NCBI GenBank assembly: GCA_963575745.1
Contig: CAUYUJ010017815.1
Location: 323,501 to 387,500, forward strand
Length of the DNA: 64,000 bases
Reading direction: 5' to 3'
Source: Prorocentrum cordatum
Lineage: Eukaryota; Sar; Dinophyceae; Prorocentrales; Prorocentraceae
Part shown: one piece after another, positions 31,184 to 41,202 of the stretch
How the letters are laid out: each line of letters starts with the position of its first letter
Position numbering within the stretch: the first letter of the stretch is position 1
The notes under the pieces: model-generated
The model's database searches: none
What the model was told of the DNA's origin: nothing
Seen by the model: the letters and a program-made list of their open reading frames with translations, nothing else
Program-made: the position numbers and the translations under genes

Positions 31184-32287
31184 ATGCTCCTCGAAGTTTT
31201 TGACGCGGCGCACCTCCGACGGTCCGACGGTGCTCCCGGCTTCTGTGGACGATTCCTCCAGGTTCCCGCGCGGGAGATCGGTCGCGGCGCGGTGGCTGGC
31301 ATCCCGGCCTGCTCGGCCGCGACCAGCGGTGGCGCGGACCTTTGCCCGCTCCCGCCGCCCTGCCCGCCGCCGCCCGCGTGGCCGAACCTGACCTGCACGG
31401 GGCTGGCCTGCCTGCGGGCGGTGTGCCCGCCGTGCCCATCCCTGAGCTGCCCTGAAAGGCATGTGTGGGCGCTGCTGTTCATCGCCGCGGCGCTGGACTT
31501 CGCGGTGGCGGGGCTGCGTTTGCTTCCAGGCCGGATCGAGGCAAACTTCCGTCCATGTAGGTGGTGTCAACGGGGCCAGGAGGCCTCCCTTTCCGGGGTG
31601 GCGGCATCATTGAGAGGGTTGATGCCCGGCAGTAGGATCCTAGTCCGCTACGTCGACGCTGGGGAGGACCTTTGGCATGAGAGAGTGTGCCTGTGGCCGC
31701 TGAATTTCGTCGAGTGGATCACCGAATCGCCCGACTGCGACCAGATGCTGGAGTGTCTGACGGGCGTGGACATCTCGGAGTTTGTGGTGTTCGCACCGTG
31801 CGGTTGGGTGCCAGGTTTGGTCACGTCGCTTCGGTTTCGTTTTCGCTCCTACACCGGAGCCCGTGCGTTGAGGGCGAAGGTGATCGAGGCGCGGCAGCTT
31901 GCTCGGCAGACGGCGCGGCAGGGCGATGCGCCCATGCCAGCGCCGCCATCCTCGCAGTTGTGGACGGGCCAGGTGGTCGCGCTGGAGGACCTCTGGAGTG
32001 GCTCGGGCCCAGTGCGGCGGCTTCGCGGCAAGGCCGCGCTCGCCGACGACGTTGTGCTGGGGCCGCCCGACGACTACGACGTCGGGCCTTGGGACACGGC
32101 CACCCCGCCGCCGACGGGCGAGGATCGTCGACGGACTCGAGGCGGGGGGCCCATCGTGGACGACTGGCCGGGCCACCGCTGGGTCGTCGGCGAGCTGAAC
32201 GAGTTGTTCCCCCTGGGGACCGAGTTCACGGTGGCGACGATCCTGCCAGAGAAGAAGGCGTACCGCGTGGGGATCGGGTGCTGTTAG
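31184..32287 (+). CDS. Retroelement N-terminal (gag-like) protein, 367 aa
   Basis: Open from ATG 31184 to TAG 32285. Seen: a Cys/Pro-rich segment (residues about 60-95, CPPPPAWPNLTCTGLAC, VCPPCPSLSC) followed by a hydrophobic stretch VWALLFIAAALDFAVAGLRL; ILVRYVDAGEDLWHERVCLW (residues about 153-172); then a long Pro/Arg-rich tail ending EFTVATILPEKKAYRVGIG. The 'RYVDEGE-LWHERL-LWP' block recurs, in my recollection, in the first part of a dinoflagellate retroelement polyprotein that carries an RT; the decayed RT of that kind lies downstream at 33.6-34.5 kb. The class of the element is not certain. Codon content is uniformly GC-rich like its surroundings. Confidence 0.5.
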   Translation: MLLEVFDAAHLRRSDGAPGFCGRFLQVPAREIGRGAVAGIPACSAATSGGADLCPLPPPCPPPPAWPNLTCTGLACLRAVCPPCPSLSCPERHVWALLFIAAALDFAVAGLRLLPGRIEANFRPCRWCQRGQEASLSGVAASLRGLMPGSRILVRYVDAGEDLWHERVCLWPLNFVEWITESPDCDQMLECLTGVDISEFVVFAPCGWVPGLVTSLRFRFRSYTGARALRAKVIEARQLARQTARQGDAPMPAPPSSQLWTGQVVALEDLWSGSGPVRRLRGKAALADDVVLGPPDDYDVGPWDTATPPPTGEDRRRTRGGGPIVDDWPGHRWVVGELNELFPLGTEFTVATILPEKKAYRVGIGCC

Positions 32288-33602
32288 GCGTCTCTGGCAC
32301 ACCTGCCTCTGGCCAGACCGCCGAGGGTGTCGTGGCGTTGTCCCGAGTGCCGTCTGACGAAGTGGCAGGCTCCGAGAGCAGGCGCTGGAAGGAGAGATCG
32401 CCGCCCTGACTGATGCCGAAGGGCGCAGCGGGTGGCGAGCCTTAAGCCCTTTTGCCCGCTCCTGCCGCTGACCCGGAGGAGCGCGAAGAGGGCGCGAGGG
32501 CCCTCCCCGCGCAGCATGACGAGGAGCGCGAGCGCCTCCGTTCGCGGAGCGAGGCGGTCGCTGAGATACACGAGAGTTTCTACGAGGATTGGCCCGTCGA
32601 GGGCCCGCGCGCGATGCTCTGCATGGCCGAAGACGTCGAGCGCGCTGGCGGGTCGCCCATGCAGTGATCTCACAAATACTTGGCGGAGAATAGGATCACC
32701 TTCTCGGATCGGCTCGCGCGCGAGTTCCAGGGGATGCGCCGCCTACTGGAGCATGCGGGCTGCCATATGGCCAGCCGAACCTCGCGTCGCTGTCGCGTTC
32801 GAGGCGTTGGCGACGAGGGCGCAGTTCCTGCCTGGCGCGGCGAGCCGCGGGCCAGGCGAGGGGCACTTCGAGCACGAGGAGTTGCGTTCGGGACATCAGC
32901 AGAGGGCGGCTGGCATCGCTCCGGCCTCGACCGCCCGCGCGGCGACTCGCGCGAAGGAGAAAGCAGAGATCAAGACGCAGCGCCTCAGGGCCCAGCATCC
33001 GCGCAGCCGCGTCGCCGATGGCAAAGGCGGGCCCGAAGGGGATTGGAGGCGCTGATAAACCCCGCCGCGGTTCGCTCTCACTTCGGGGGGGCAGCGCTCT
33101 TGGGCGCGGTTTTTGTGCTCGGCATCGCGACCGTCGGGGCGCTGGGATTCATCTTTGCCAGAGTTCTTCCGCTTGCCGACGCCGGTGGAGGAGGGGCCCT
33201 GCTGTGCCGGGGGGAAGTCGAGGTGCGCGCCAGCGGGTCGCTCGCCGCCGGGCCGTCGTTCGCCGCGCCGACAACGGCATCGAGACCTTGAACTGGCTGA
33301 GCGGGCACGGCGCGATTGCAGCTGTCTGGGGGATGGGTTCGAAGGCGCAGGTCGAGGCCGCCCGGCGCGTCAGGGGCGGGGCGTCACGTTGTCAGGCTCT
33401 TGACGTCGTTCCGCGCCCGCGCGAAGCCGCGCGAACGCTTCTGCGTTTCCGGGCCGGCCACGACTCGGGCGAGCTCATCGAGCGACTGCCAGGGGGAGCT
33501 GTCGCGCAAGGACTGTCCGCGCGCGGCGGGCGCAGCGCCGCCTGCGGCTGCGTCTGCGCCGGTAGCTTTTTAAGAGCGCACGGTTAGGCCTGACGTCGAA
33601 CT
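32288..33602 (+). pseudogene. Decayed middle part of the same retroelement
   Basis: Frames change repeatedly, but recognisable pieces follow in order: FYEDWPVEGPRAMLCMAEDV at about 32577-32640, then a stop, then ENRITFSDRLAREFQGMRRL (about 32685), and in another frame VAFEALATRAQFLPGAASRG (about 32795). These correspond to the 'DWP-GPRT' and 'FE-ARR' blocks that precede RT in this retroelement type. Later parts (33060-33600) are too eroded to assign. Confidence 0.45.
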
Positions 33603-34523
33603 ATGGGGCGCTACATGGACCAAAGCTTGTCGGGCGACCGTGACGCATGTGCCAGACTTGCTCGTCGGTTAGAGTCGATTTGCGCGCTGCGGCGGTGCGC
33701 TCGCTTCGGCGAAGGGGCGCGCCGATGTGTTTTGCGCGAAGAAGAAGCCGGGGAAGCAGAGGCTGGCGGTGGGCGCCCGCCGCAGCAACCGCCGATCCCG
33801 AGGCCCCCCCGGGGCGGAGCTGGCCGCGGCCGAGCCCCCGGGGCAGGTCGAGGTCGACGACGACTTGGAGGTGTTCATCAGCACCGGGGGCGCGTGGGAC
33901 GCGTTCTACCGCTTCAAGATCCTCGCGAAGCTCGGCAGACGCCGCGCGTTGCTGCCCCCGCGGGCGGAGGAGCTCGGTCTTCGCGAGGTCGAGGGGGCCA
34001 CGACCGCTGGGTGCACCTTTGCTTCGCGGCGTCGCCCGCGGGCGTCAAGCGGGCGCTCGACCTCGCGCGGGGGGCGGCGGCCAAGCGGGCGGAGACCGCC
34101 GCTGGCGCGGCCGCCGAGCGGCGCCGGCAGACGTTCGGCGGGCCGCGCTCGATCGCCTCGGGCGGGGGGGCCCTCCGTTGCATGTACGTGGGAAACGCGG
34201 GGCTTCTTGGCTGCCGGCCTGAGGGCGCACGGATGAAGGAATACCAAGCCTGCGCCGCTATCGACGACGTGGGCTCGACCCTGGGAGAGCAGGTCGACGC
34301 TCGGGCGGAGTCTGAGGCGATGGGCGTGGCGATCGACGGCCGCGCTGGCCTCGTGGTCACTGTTCTGAAGAGGATGTGGAAGGTGGACAGCCTGCTGACG
34401 CGGCTACTGAATCGCGGCGTCGACTCAGGTTATCAGCTGGAGGCGACTGCGGGCCACCTTGCGGTCATTTTCATGCTCCGTTTTTGTTTGCCATTCGCCA
34501 GTTCATCCGCAGTGTGGGACTGA
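33603..34523 (+). pseudogene. Decayed reverse transcriptase of the retroelement
   Basis: RT palm pieces occur in different frames: YMDQSLSGDRDACARL (33612), MFCAKKKPGKQRLAVGARR (33727; the 'KKxGKxRLVVDxRRxN' block), AWDAFYRFKIL (33895), and MYVGNAGLLGC (34181) where an active enzyme of this kind would have YVDN, so the catalytic Asp is replaced by Gly. SGYQLEATAGHLAVIFMLR (34427) then FLFAIRQFIRSVG follow. Frameshifts and the missing Asp show it is dead. It is followed within about 20 bp by an unrelated LINE tail. Confidence 0.55.
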
Positions 34524-34529
34524 GCAGGC

Positions 34530-35374
34530 GACCTCTGGCCCTGGGCGCGGGCCGAGCTTGGCGCAGCGCGCGCGGTGCTGCCCTGCGCTGCTGGGGGCAC
34601 GCAGACCTCTGGCACTCGCTGGTGGACGCCGCGCGCAGCGGGCGGCTCCGGGCCCGCTGGGTGCCAGCCCACAAGACGCCAGCGGAGGCGTGCCGCCTGG
34701 GGCAAGTAGCAAGCGGAACCGCCTCGGCAACGCGGCGGGCGACGGCAATGATGGCGCGGCAGCGGCCAGCATGGCGCCGCCGCCAGGCGTGGTGCGCGCC
34801 CGCTGCCAGGAGCTGCAGCTGCTGGAGGCTGTGCGGCGCGTTATGGCCGCCGCGCAGCAGGCCGCCTTCGCAGCGGCGCCGCCTGCCGCGCGCCGCCGCC
34901 AGTGCGACTGGCGCAGGGTTCGCCGCGGCGCCCGGGCCCGCGCGGCGTCCGCCCCGGCGGCCGACGCCCCCGCTCGCCAGGTGGCGCAAGCGCTGGCCAG
35001 CCCGCGCCGGAGCGGCGCTGATGCGCCCGTCAGCAGTTGCGACATGCTGGCCGCGTTTTTCGCCAGGCGTTCTTGGTGGCCCCACGCCCTCGCGCGCGGG
35101 TCCGGCCACGTCTTCTGTCTCCGCGCGGCGGTGCGACGTCGGCAGCTGGCCTGCTGGGGAGCACGTGCCTGGGCTGGCGGGAGCGTCTGCCGGCGCGGTG
35201 CCAGGCGGCGCTGCTCCTTGGCGAACTGCCCTGCGCGGGAGGCAACGCGGAGGCGAATGCATGCCTGGCTACGCAAAGCATTGTGCAGTTCCAAAAGGTC
35301 CTGGACTGAGCCTTTGGGTGGGGTCGAGCGCCGCGGCTGCGCGCGCGCTCGCGTGCGCGCGTCAAAAAAAAATC
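34530..35374 (+). pseudogene. 5'-truncated LINE: RNase H end, 3' tail and A9
   Basis: Starts inside an RNase H domain: CWGHADLWHSLVDAARSGRL, then RARWVPAHKT and, in a shifted frame, RLGNAAGDGNDGAAAASM (the 'AH...GN..AD' end of RNase H). The rest is Ala/Arg-rich with GHVFCLR and ends in untranslatable GC-rich DNA and AAAAAAAAA at 35366-35374. A 5'-truncated LINE with an A-tail is the usual product of incomplete reverse transcription. It is joined directly to the retroelement RT at 34523. Confidence 0.6.
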
Positions 35375-35409
35375 TCTTGGGGCCAAACAGGGTCGACGTC
35401 AAGGTGCTT

Positions 35410-36180
35410 CTTTGGGAGGCCTCTTGGGGTCTTTTGAGAAGCCGTTCGGGGGCGCCTGGAAGGCATTTCTGAAGCCTTCCGGGGCCTCCTGGGGGCCTCC
35501 TGGGGCCTTTGGGGGGCCTCTTGGCGGCATCTTGGGGCCTCTTGGGGGCCTCTCGGGGCCTCCTGGGGCCCTCTTGGGGCGAAGGCTCGGGTTTTCAGTT
35601 CGTGGCCCCTCTCTTGGGCCCCTCTTGGGGCCGTCTTGGGGCTCTCATGGGCCGTCTTGGGCGCCTCTTGGGCCGTGCCGTCTCGCGGCCCTCCTGGGGC
35701 CCTCTTGGAAGCCTCTTGGCCCGTCTTGGGGCGCTCTTGGGGGCCTCTTGGGGGCCTCTTAGGCCGTCTTGGAGCATCGGAAGCGAAAAGGCGACAAAGC
35801 TAATATCCTTCCAAAACAATCGTAACATATATGAGTTTGGCCTCTCGGGCCCTCTTCTGAGACCTCTTGGAGGCCAGTTGGAGGCTTCTTGGGCCGTCTT
35901 GGGGTCATCTTCGGCGTCTTGGAGCGCTATTTGGGCGTCTCGGGGGCCTCTTGGGCAGTTTTGGGGGCCTCTTGGGGCCCTCTTGGCGCGTTCTGCGGGC
36001 CTGAGAGGCCGCGCCCACGAGGAACACCATCTTTGTGTCGGACCGCCCGGGACCTTGCCGGGATCTTGCCGGGGTATTTTTCGTCCAGGGACCCCCAGGG
36101 GCCGCCCCGCGCGCGCGAGCTAGAAATATTATTAACCAGTTACCGGAGATCTTAGCACGCCTCTGGCCCGTTGGGCTAGC
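35410..36180 (+). repeat. Compound dispersed repeat, copy B
   Basis: Same order as 5150-5765: GGCC-CTTGGGG minisatellite, a stretch of about 70 bp (ATCGGAAGCGAAAAGGCGAC then AATATCCTTCCAAAACAAT, 35778-35822), more minisatellite, and an end block with GCCGGGATCTTGCC and CCGGAGATCTTAGCACGCCT (about 36146-36165). It lacks the CTC microsatellite of copy A. A TATATA run follows at 36185-36200. Confidence 0.7.
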
Positions 36181-36339
36181 GAAGTATATATATATATGTA
36201 TATCGGAGGTAGGGGGGTGAGATCGCAGTGGAACGGAGACCCCCAACCGGGAAATCGCTTCGTTTCGTTCGTGTCGCGCGTGCGGGCGAGGCGAAGCTGC
36301 GTGGGCGCGCGAAGGGAATGAACCCGCCGCTGCTAGGGC

Positions 36340-36450
36340 GAAATCAAGACAAATGATTATCCCCCTCCCGCCCGTCCGGCGGTGGCCACCGTGGTGTCCC
36401 GCGGTGTCCCGTGGTGTCCCGTGGTGTCCGCCGTTGATAAGGCGAAGTCA
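36340..36450 (+). repeat. GTGTCCCG minisatellite, left fragment
   Basis: Starts with GACAAATGATTATCCCCCTC and CCGTCCGGCGGTGGCCACCG, then GTGTCCCGCG/GTGTCCCGTG units, and ends in AAGTCAAAACAAATTATCCC. Identical architecture resumes at 38140, so the intervening microsatellite tract separates two parts of one array. Confidence 0.8.
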
Positions 36451-36499
36451 AAACAAATTATCCCAGAGCGACTCTACCTGGGAGTTGGAGCCCCGAGGA

Positions 36500-36567
36500 A
36501 AGCAATATTAGTAGTAACGGTAAACGCCGTCCCCCTCTTCTTCATCGTCGCAGTTGTAGCCGTAGCG

Positions 36568-36637
<70 letters not shown>

Positions 36638-36645
36638 TGGTAGTG

Positions 36646-36708
<63 letters not shown>

Positions 36709-38030
36709 CTAGTACTAGTACTAGTACTAGTAGTCGTAGTCGTATTAATAGTAATAGTACAGCTTAATACCTACATCTACACCCAGACCGACATCGACAT
36801 CTACACCTACAGCTACATCTACATGTACACATGCATATACATCTACATCTACATCTACAACTACACTCACATCTACATCTACATCTACACCTACACCTAC
36901 ACCTACATGTACATCTACATCTACATCTACATCTACATCTACATCTACACCTACATCCACATCTACACCTACACCTACATCTAAATATACACCTACACTT
37001 TCGCATTGGTTTTGTTGTTGCTGATACTTTGCCTTTGCTTTGATGCTATTATATGCCATGCCATGCTGCGTTATGCTATGCTATGCTATGCTATGCTATT
37101 TGCGCTATGCTATGTTATGATATGCTAGGGTATGCCAGACTGCGTTATGTTATGCTAGGCTATGATCTGCTATGCTCTGCTGCGCTATGATATGCTATGC
37201 TATGCTATGCTGCGCTATGCTATGCTATGCTATGCTATGCTGCGCTATGCTATGCTAGGCTATGCTATGATATGATATGATATGCTGCGCTATGCTATGC
37301 TATGCCATGCCATGCTGCGCTATGCTATGCTATGCTGTGTTGCGTTATGCTATGCTATGTTATGCTAGGGTATGCTAGACTGCGCTATGCTATGCCAGGC
37401 TATGATATGATATGCTATGCTGCGCTGTGCTATGCTATGCTATGCTATGCTATGCTGCGCGATGGTATGCTTTGTTATGCTATGCTATGCTGCGATATGC
37501 TATGCTAGGCTATGCTATGATAGGTTATGCTGCGCTATGATATGCTATGCTATGCTATACTGCGCTATGATATTATATGATATGATATGCTGCGCTATGC
37601 TATGCTATGCTATGCTATGCTGCGCTATGCTAGGCTATGCTATGCTATGCTATGTTGGTTATGTTATGCTATGCTGCGCTGTGCTATGCTAAGCGAAGCT
37701 ATGCTATGCTAAGCGAAGTTATGCTATGCTATGCTATGCTATGCCATGCTGCGCTATGATATGCTAGGCTATGTTATGATATGCTATGCTGCGCTATACC
37801 AGGCTATGCTATGCCATGACATGATATGATATGCTATGCTATGCTAATGCTGCGCTGTGCTATGCTAAGCTGAGCTAAGCTAAGCTGAGCTAAGGCTAGG
37901 CTAGGCTAGGCTGAGCTAAGCTAGGCTAAGCTAAGCTAGGCTAGGCTAGGCTAAGCTAAGCTAAGCTAAGCTAAGTTAAGCTAGGCTCAGCTAAGATGAG
38001 ATAAGCAAAGCTAATCTAAGGGGGCGCAAC
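36500..38030 (+). repeat. Successive microsatellites: GTA, CTACAT, TATGC, TAAGC
   Basis: (GTA)n 36566-36750; (CTACAT)n/(CTACAC)n 36772-36990; (TATGC)n about 37055-37860 with TGCGC inserted every 35-45 bp; grading into (TAAGC)n/(TAGGC)n 37860-38020. The frames give poly-Val, His-Leu-rich, or Met-Leu-Cys-Tyr-Ala repeats and are not genes. This is about 1.5 kb of nearly pure simple sequence. Confidence 0.93.
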
Positions 38031-38124
38031 TGGGGGAACCGCGGGGCGGATACTGGGGGAACCGCCCCGGGCGCTTTCCACTGCCCGGCCCCTTTAAGCC
38101 CAGAGAGTAAGAACCCTTCTAGGC

Positions 38125-38830
38125 AGAGCCTAGGTAGGGAATGATTATCCCCCTCCCGCCCGTCCGGCGGTGGCCACCGCGGTGTCCCGCAGTGTCCTGT
38201 GGTGTCCCGCGGTGTCCCGTGGCGTCCCGCCGTGGCTAGGGCGAAGTCAAGACAAATGATTATCCCCCTCCCGCCTGTCCTGCGGTGGCTACCGCGGTGT
38301 CCCGCGGTGTCCCGCGGTGTCCCGTGGCGTCCCGCGGTGTCCCGTGGCGTCCCGCCGTGGCTAGGGCGAAGTCCACATAAATGATTACCCCCGTCCCGCC
38401 CGTCTGGCGGTGGCTCGCGGTGTCCCGCGGTGTCCCGTGGTGTCCCGCGGTGTCCCGCGGTGTCCCGTGGTGTTCCGTGGTGTCCCGTTGAGTGAGACCG
38501 ATAGCGAGATCGATCGTGAGATCGATACTGAGACCGATGTGGTGCCCCGTGTCCCGTTGTGTTTCAAAAAGTGAGATCGATAGTGAGGTCGACAGGTGTC
38601 CCGTGGTGTACCGTGGTGTCCCGTGGTGTCCCGTTGAGTGAGATCGACAGTGAGATCGATAGTGCGAGCGATACTGAGATCGATGTGGTGCCCCGAGGTG
38701 TCCAGTGGTGTCCCGTTGTGTCCCAAAAAGTGAGATCGATAGTGAGATCGATGGTGAGATGGACAAGTGTCCCGAGGTGTCCCGTGGTGTCCCGTGTTGT
38801 CCTGTTGAGTGAGATAGACAGTGAGATCGA
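38125..38830 (+). repeat. GTGTCCCG and GTGAGATCGA minisatellites
   Basis: Three longer units (each GATTATCCCCCTCCCGCC-type start plus GTGTCCCG runs) at 38140, 38260 and 38385, then alternating GTGTCCCGTGGT runs and AGTGAGATCGATAGTGAGAT runs to 38830. Confidence 0.9.
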
Positions 38831-39072
38831 TTGAGTCAGATGTTGGTTTCCGCCTTTTCCCCCTACACACAATCTCCTTCTCACCCGAAGGGTGGTCGTG
38901 TAGGTAATGAATCAACATTTATGCGGCTTGTTATACAGGTAAAGATCATTGTTTGTTCTGTGCAGCGCACGATGGGATCGGATGTGGTATGCTCACGGTC
39001 CAGATTTCTCAACCAGATGTCTCACCAGGTACACATTCCGACTAGCTTATCACCTGGACGTTTCACCCTGCC

Positions 39073-39639
39073 ATGTCAGCTTGTTGGCCTAAGAGGTCAG
39101 TGCCGTTTGTTGCCCTTCTTGTGTTGTGCCTCCTCGGGGGGTGTTTTGGTTTTTGCTTAAAAATATCGGCAAACTTGTCGGCGCGCTGGCTGATCATTGG
39201 TACGCGCGCCTGGCTCCCTACAACCTTGTGCCGTGCACAGCGCCGCCAAACAGCGCCTCTGCTTTGCACCCTGTCGATCTCTCCCATGCCAGTTGCTATT
39301 GCTGATTGTGTCCCCCGTGCATCTTCCTTCCTCCCCATCACCTTGCACCCGCGATTATTACTCGATATGGTTACTACTCTCCCCTGCCTCCTGAGACTTG
39401 CTGTGCAGGTTCGCCCGCACCTCTCCCATGTGCTGTTCTCTCGGCACAATTGTACACATGTGCGTTTGCTATACTGCTTATGGTCATGCAGATCGTTTTC
39501 GCCCTGGTTTATGCTGCGCGTGTTTTCCACTCGGGTCGTCTTCGGCCGTCCCGAGGGGCGCTCTTGCTTCGGCGCCTGCCTCAGCCATGCCCCCCCCTTC
39601 CATTACCCAGTGCGAGTGCTACTCTCCTGTCCCCGCTGA
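39073..39639 (+). CDS. Possible secreted protein ORF, 188 aa, unsupported
   Basis: ATG at 39073 opens a 188-residue frame whose first 30 residues look like a signal peptide: a short basic start (MSACWPKRS), a hydrophobic core ([18 protein letters not shown]), then a change to mixed composition. The rest is Cys-, Leu- and Arg-rich with no recognised domain. It lies in non-repetitive DNA between the minisatellite and the LINE B target. Chance open frames of this length are common here, so it is listed mainly because the N-terminus is suggestive. Confidence 0.2.
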   Translation: MSACWPKRSVPFVALLVLCLLGGCFGFCLKISANLSARWLIIGTRAWLPTTLCRAQRRQTAPLLCTLSISPMPVAIADCVPRASSFLPITLHPRLLLDMVTTLPCLLRLAVQVRPHLSHVLFSRHNCTHVRLLYCLWSCRSFSPWFMLRVFSTRVVFGRPEGRSCFGACLSHAPPFHYPVRVLLSCPR

Positions 39640-39688
39640 TACTGTGCTGGGTTGCCCGCGCTCCCTTTGCGTATTTTGCGCGCGCACA

Positions 39689-39841
39689 CACACACACTCA
39701 CGCACACACACACACACACGCGCACACACGCACACACACACAAAAACACACACATACACACACACGCGCGCACACACGCACACACACACACACATACACA
39801 CACACGCGCGCACACACGCACACACACACACACACACACAC
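39689..39841 (+). repeat. (AC)n microsatellite, 5' flank of LINE B
   Basis: About 150 bp of AC with periodic GCGC and single-base interruptions, ending directly at the leader of LINE B. A pure (AC)n run lies at the other end of the element. Confidence 0.95.
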
Positions 39842-39862
39842 CCGTAGCCATTTTGGCTCAAG
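39842..39862 (+). other. Dinoflagellate spliced leader at the LINE B 5' end
   Basis: All 21 invariant bases of DinoSL (CCGTAG, then CCATTTTGGCTCAAG) are present. Only the variable first position is C rather than A/G/T. The next bases are ATGATT, not GT, so it is not an SL RNA gene. Confidence 0.95.
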
Positions 39863-39984
39863 ATGATTTGTTCCACAGGGGAACGAGTGGATACCGCTAG
39901 TCCGCGGCCAGTGCCAGGGCTTCTCCGCCCGACAGTTTTGTTTCGGGTGTTGGCAAGGGGTAGGCTGTGCGCTGCCCACTCGCC

Positions 39985-41202
39985 ATGTCCAGTGCCTCGC
40001 AGAGGGCCAGGTCTGAGCCGCGGGCCAAGGGCGGCGGCCGCAAGGGCAAGAGCAAAGGAGTTGGCAAGGCAGGCAAGACCAACGCGAGCGGAGCCAACCC
40101 CCTGGACTACGTCCGCTGTGCGAACTGCTCGTACAAGTGGAACTTCAAGGCCAGGGTGGAGTGCTGCAACTGCAAGAAGCCGCTCAAGCCTGCCGCAGTG
40201 GACGAGCCTCCGCAGCTACGGGCATCGGCGTGGTCATTCGCGCGCGAGCCGTGGGTGCGGCACTCTGACGACTGGTTCGGGTACGAGGCACCCCCACCGC
40301 AGCCCGCCCCGCCGTCGGATGCAGAGTGCCTCGCGGCGTTGGCGGCCAGGCATCCCGAGCACGGCCAGCAGCTCGAGGCCATCAAGATGGCAGTCGCACC
40401 ACCGCCCGTTGCGGCCACGGCGTTGCCAGATGTGGCCCTCAACCGCGCCCAGGCCAAGCAGCGGCGGGCTCAAGCCGCCTTCCTCTCCAAGTCCCAGCAG
40501 GTCCACGACGCCGAGCAGTGGCTCCAGGCCTGCCGAGAGGAGGAGGTGCGTGCTGGTGAGCTCGTCCTGGCGTGCAACGTGGAGGTGGAGGAGGCCTACA
40601 AGGCAGCAGCGCCCAAGGGCGTCCAGGTGCAGGCGCAGGAGGCGCAGGAGCCTGGCGCCAAGGCTCAGCCTGCCGTGGGCCTCAACGTCACGGCGCTTTT
40701 GGCGGAAGACTTCCAGGTCGAGGCAGGCGACGCCTTCAGGCTGGACGACCCCGACCTGGACATCACCGACACGGAGCGCGAGGAGTTCAACAAGTCCCTG
40801 GAAGGCTTCGTCGAGCAAGTCAAGCAGCACGTGCGCACCACCTTCGGTGAGGCCAAGACGCAGCTGGAGCAGAGGCGCAGCGAGATCGACGCCAAGCACC
40901 AGCAGCTGCTGGCCAGGCGCAAGCGGCCTCGCACCGAGGCGGCAGGAGCAGCAGACCAGCCGCCAGCCCAGGCGCCAGCCGCAGGCCCTGCGGCAGCAGG
41001 CCCCGCGGAGGCCCCAGCGGCCGCCGCGGCCCCAGCCCAGGCCCCCACCCCTGGGCAGCCTGAGGCCCCTGCTCGGCCTCCTGTTGCTCACCCTCCAGAG
41101 CCACCCAGCCTCCGCTGCCCCGATGGCGCAGCCAAGTTGGCTCAGCTCAGGCGGGACTTGGAAGCAGCAGCCGCCGTTCCAGCTGGGGACGCAGATGCGT
41201 AA
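39985..41202 (+). CDS. LINE B ORF1 protein (405 aa) with CxxC zinc ribbon
   Basis: Probable RNA-binding partner protein of the retrotransposon particle. Start ATG 39985 ([12 protein letters not shown]), the first in this frame after the leader. Residues about 10-35 are Lys/Gly/Arg-rich ([16 protein letters not shown]). Residues 44-65 carry C-x2-C-x10-C-x2-C ([10 protein letters not shown] then [10 protein letters not shown]), a RanBP2-like zinc ribbon. A middle part is rich in Ala, Gln and Glu and probably coiled coil ([20 protein letters not shown]). An acidic segment ([20 protein letters not shown]) is followed by a charged helix, a Pro/Ala linker, and the end [10 protein letters not shown]. 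The stop TAA at 41200 overlaps an ATG of ORF2 (ATGCGTAA). Intact. Confidence 0.82.
   Translation: MSSASQRARSEPRAKGGGRKGKSKGVGKAGKTNASGANPLDYVRCANCSYKWNFKARVECCNCKKPLKPAAVDEPPQLRASAWSFAREPWVRHSDDWFGYEAPPPQPAPPSDAECLAALAARHPEHGQQLEAIKMAVAPPPVAATALPDVALNRAQAKQRRAQAAFLSKSQQVHDAEQWLQACREEEVRAGELVLACNVEVEEAYKAAAPKGVQVQAQEAQEPGAKAQPAVGLNVTALLAEDFQVEAGDAFRLDDPDLDITDTEREEFNKSLEGFVEQVKQHVRTTFGEAKTQLEQRRSEIDAKHQQLLARRKRPRTEAAGAADQPPAQAPAAGPAAAGPAEAPAAAAAPAQAPTPGQPEAPARPPVAHPPEPPSLRCPDGAAKLAQLRRDLEAAAAVPAGDADA

Noticed and set aside
36382-37692. Open frames through the GTA, CTACAT and TATGC tracts
   Set aside because: They are translations of simple repeats (poly-Val, His-Leu, Met-Leu-Cys-Tyr) with no flanking coding signal.
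39842-39862. Spliced-leader RNA genes at the three DinoSL sites
   Set aside because: An SL RNA gene needs GT directly after the leader plus an intron part with an Sm site. Here ATG, GCC or GCT follow, and each leader abuts a LINE.
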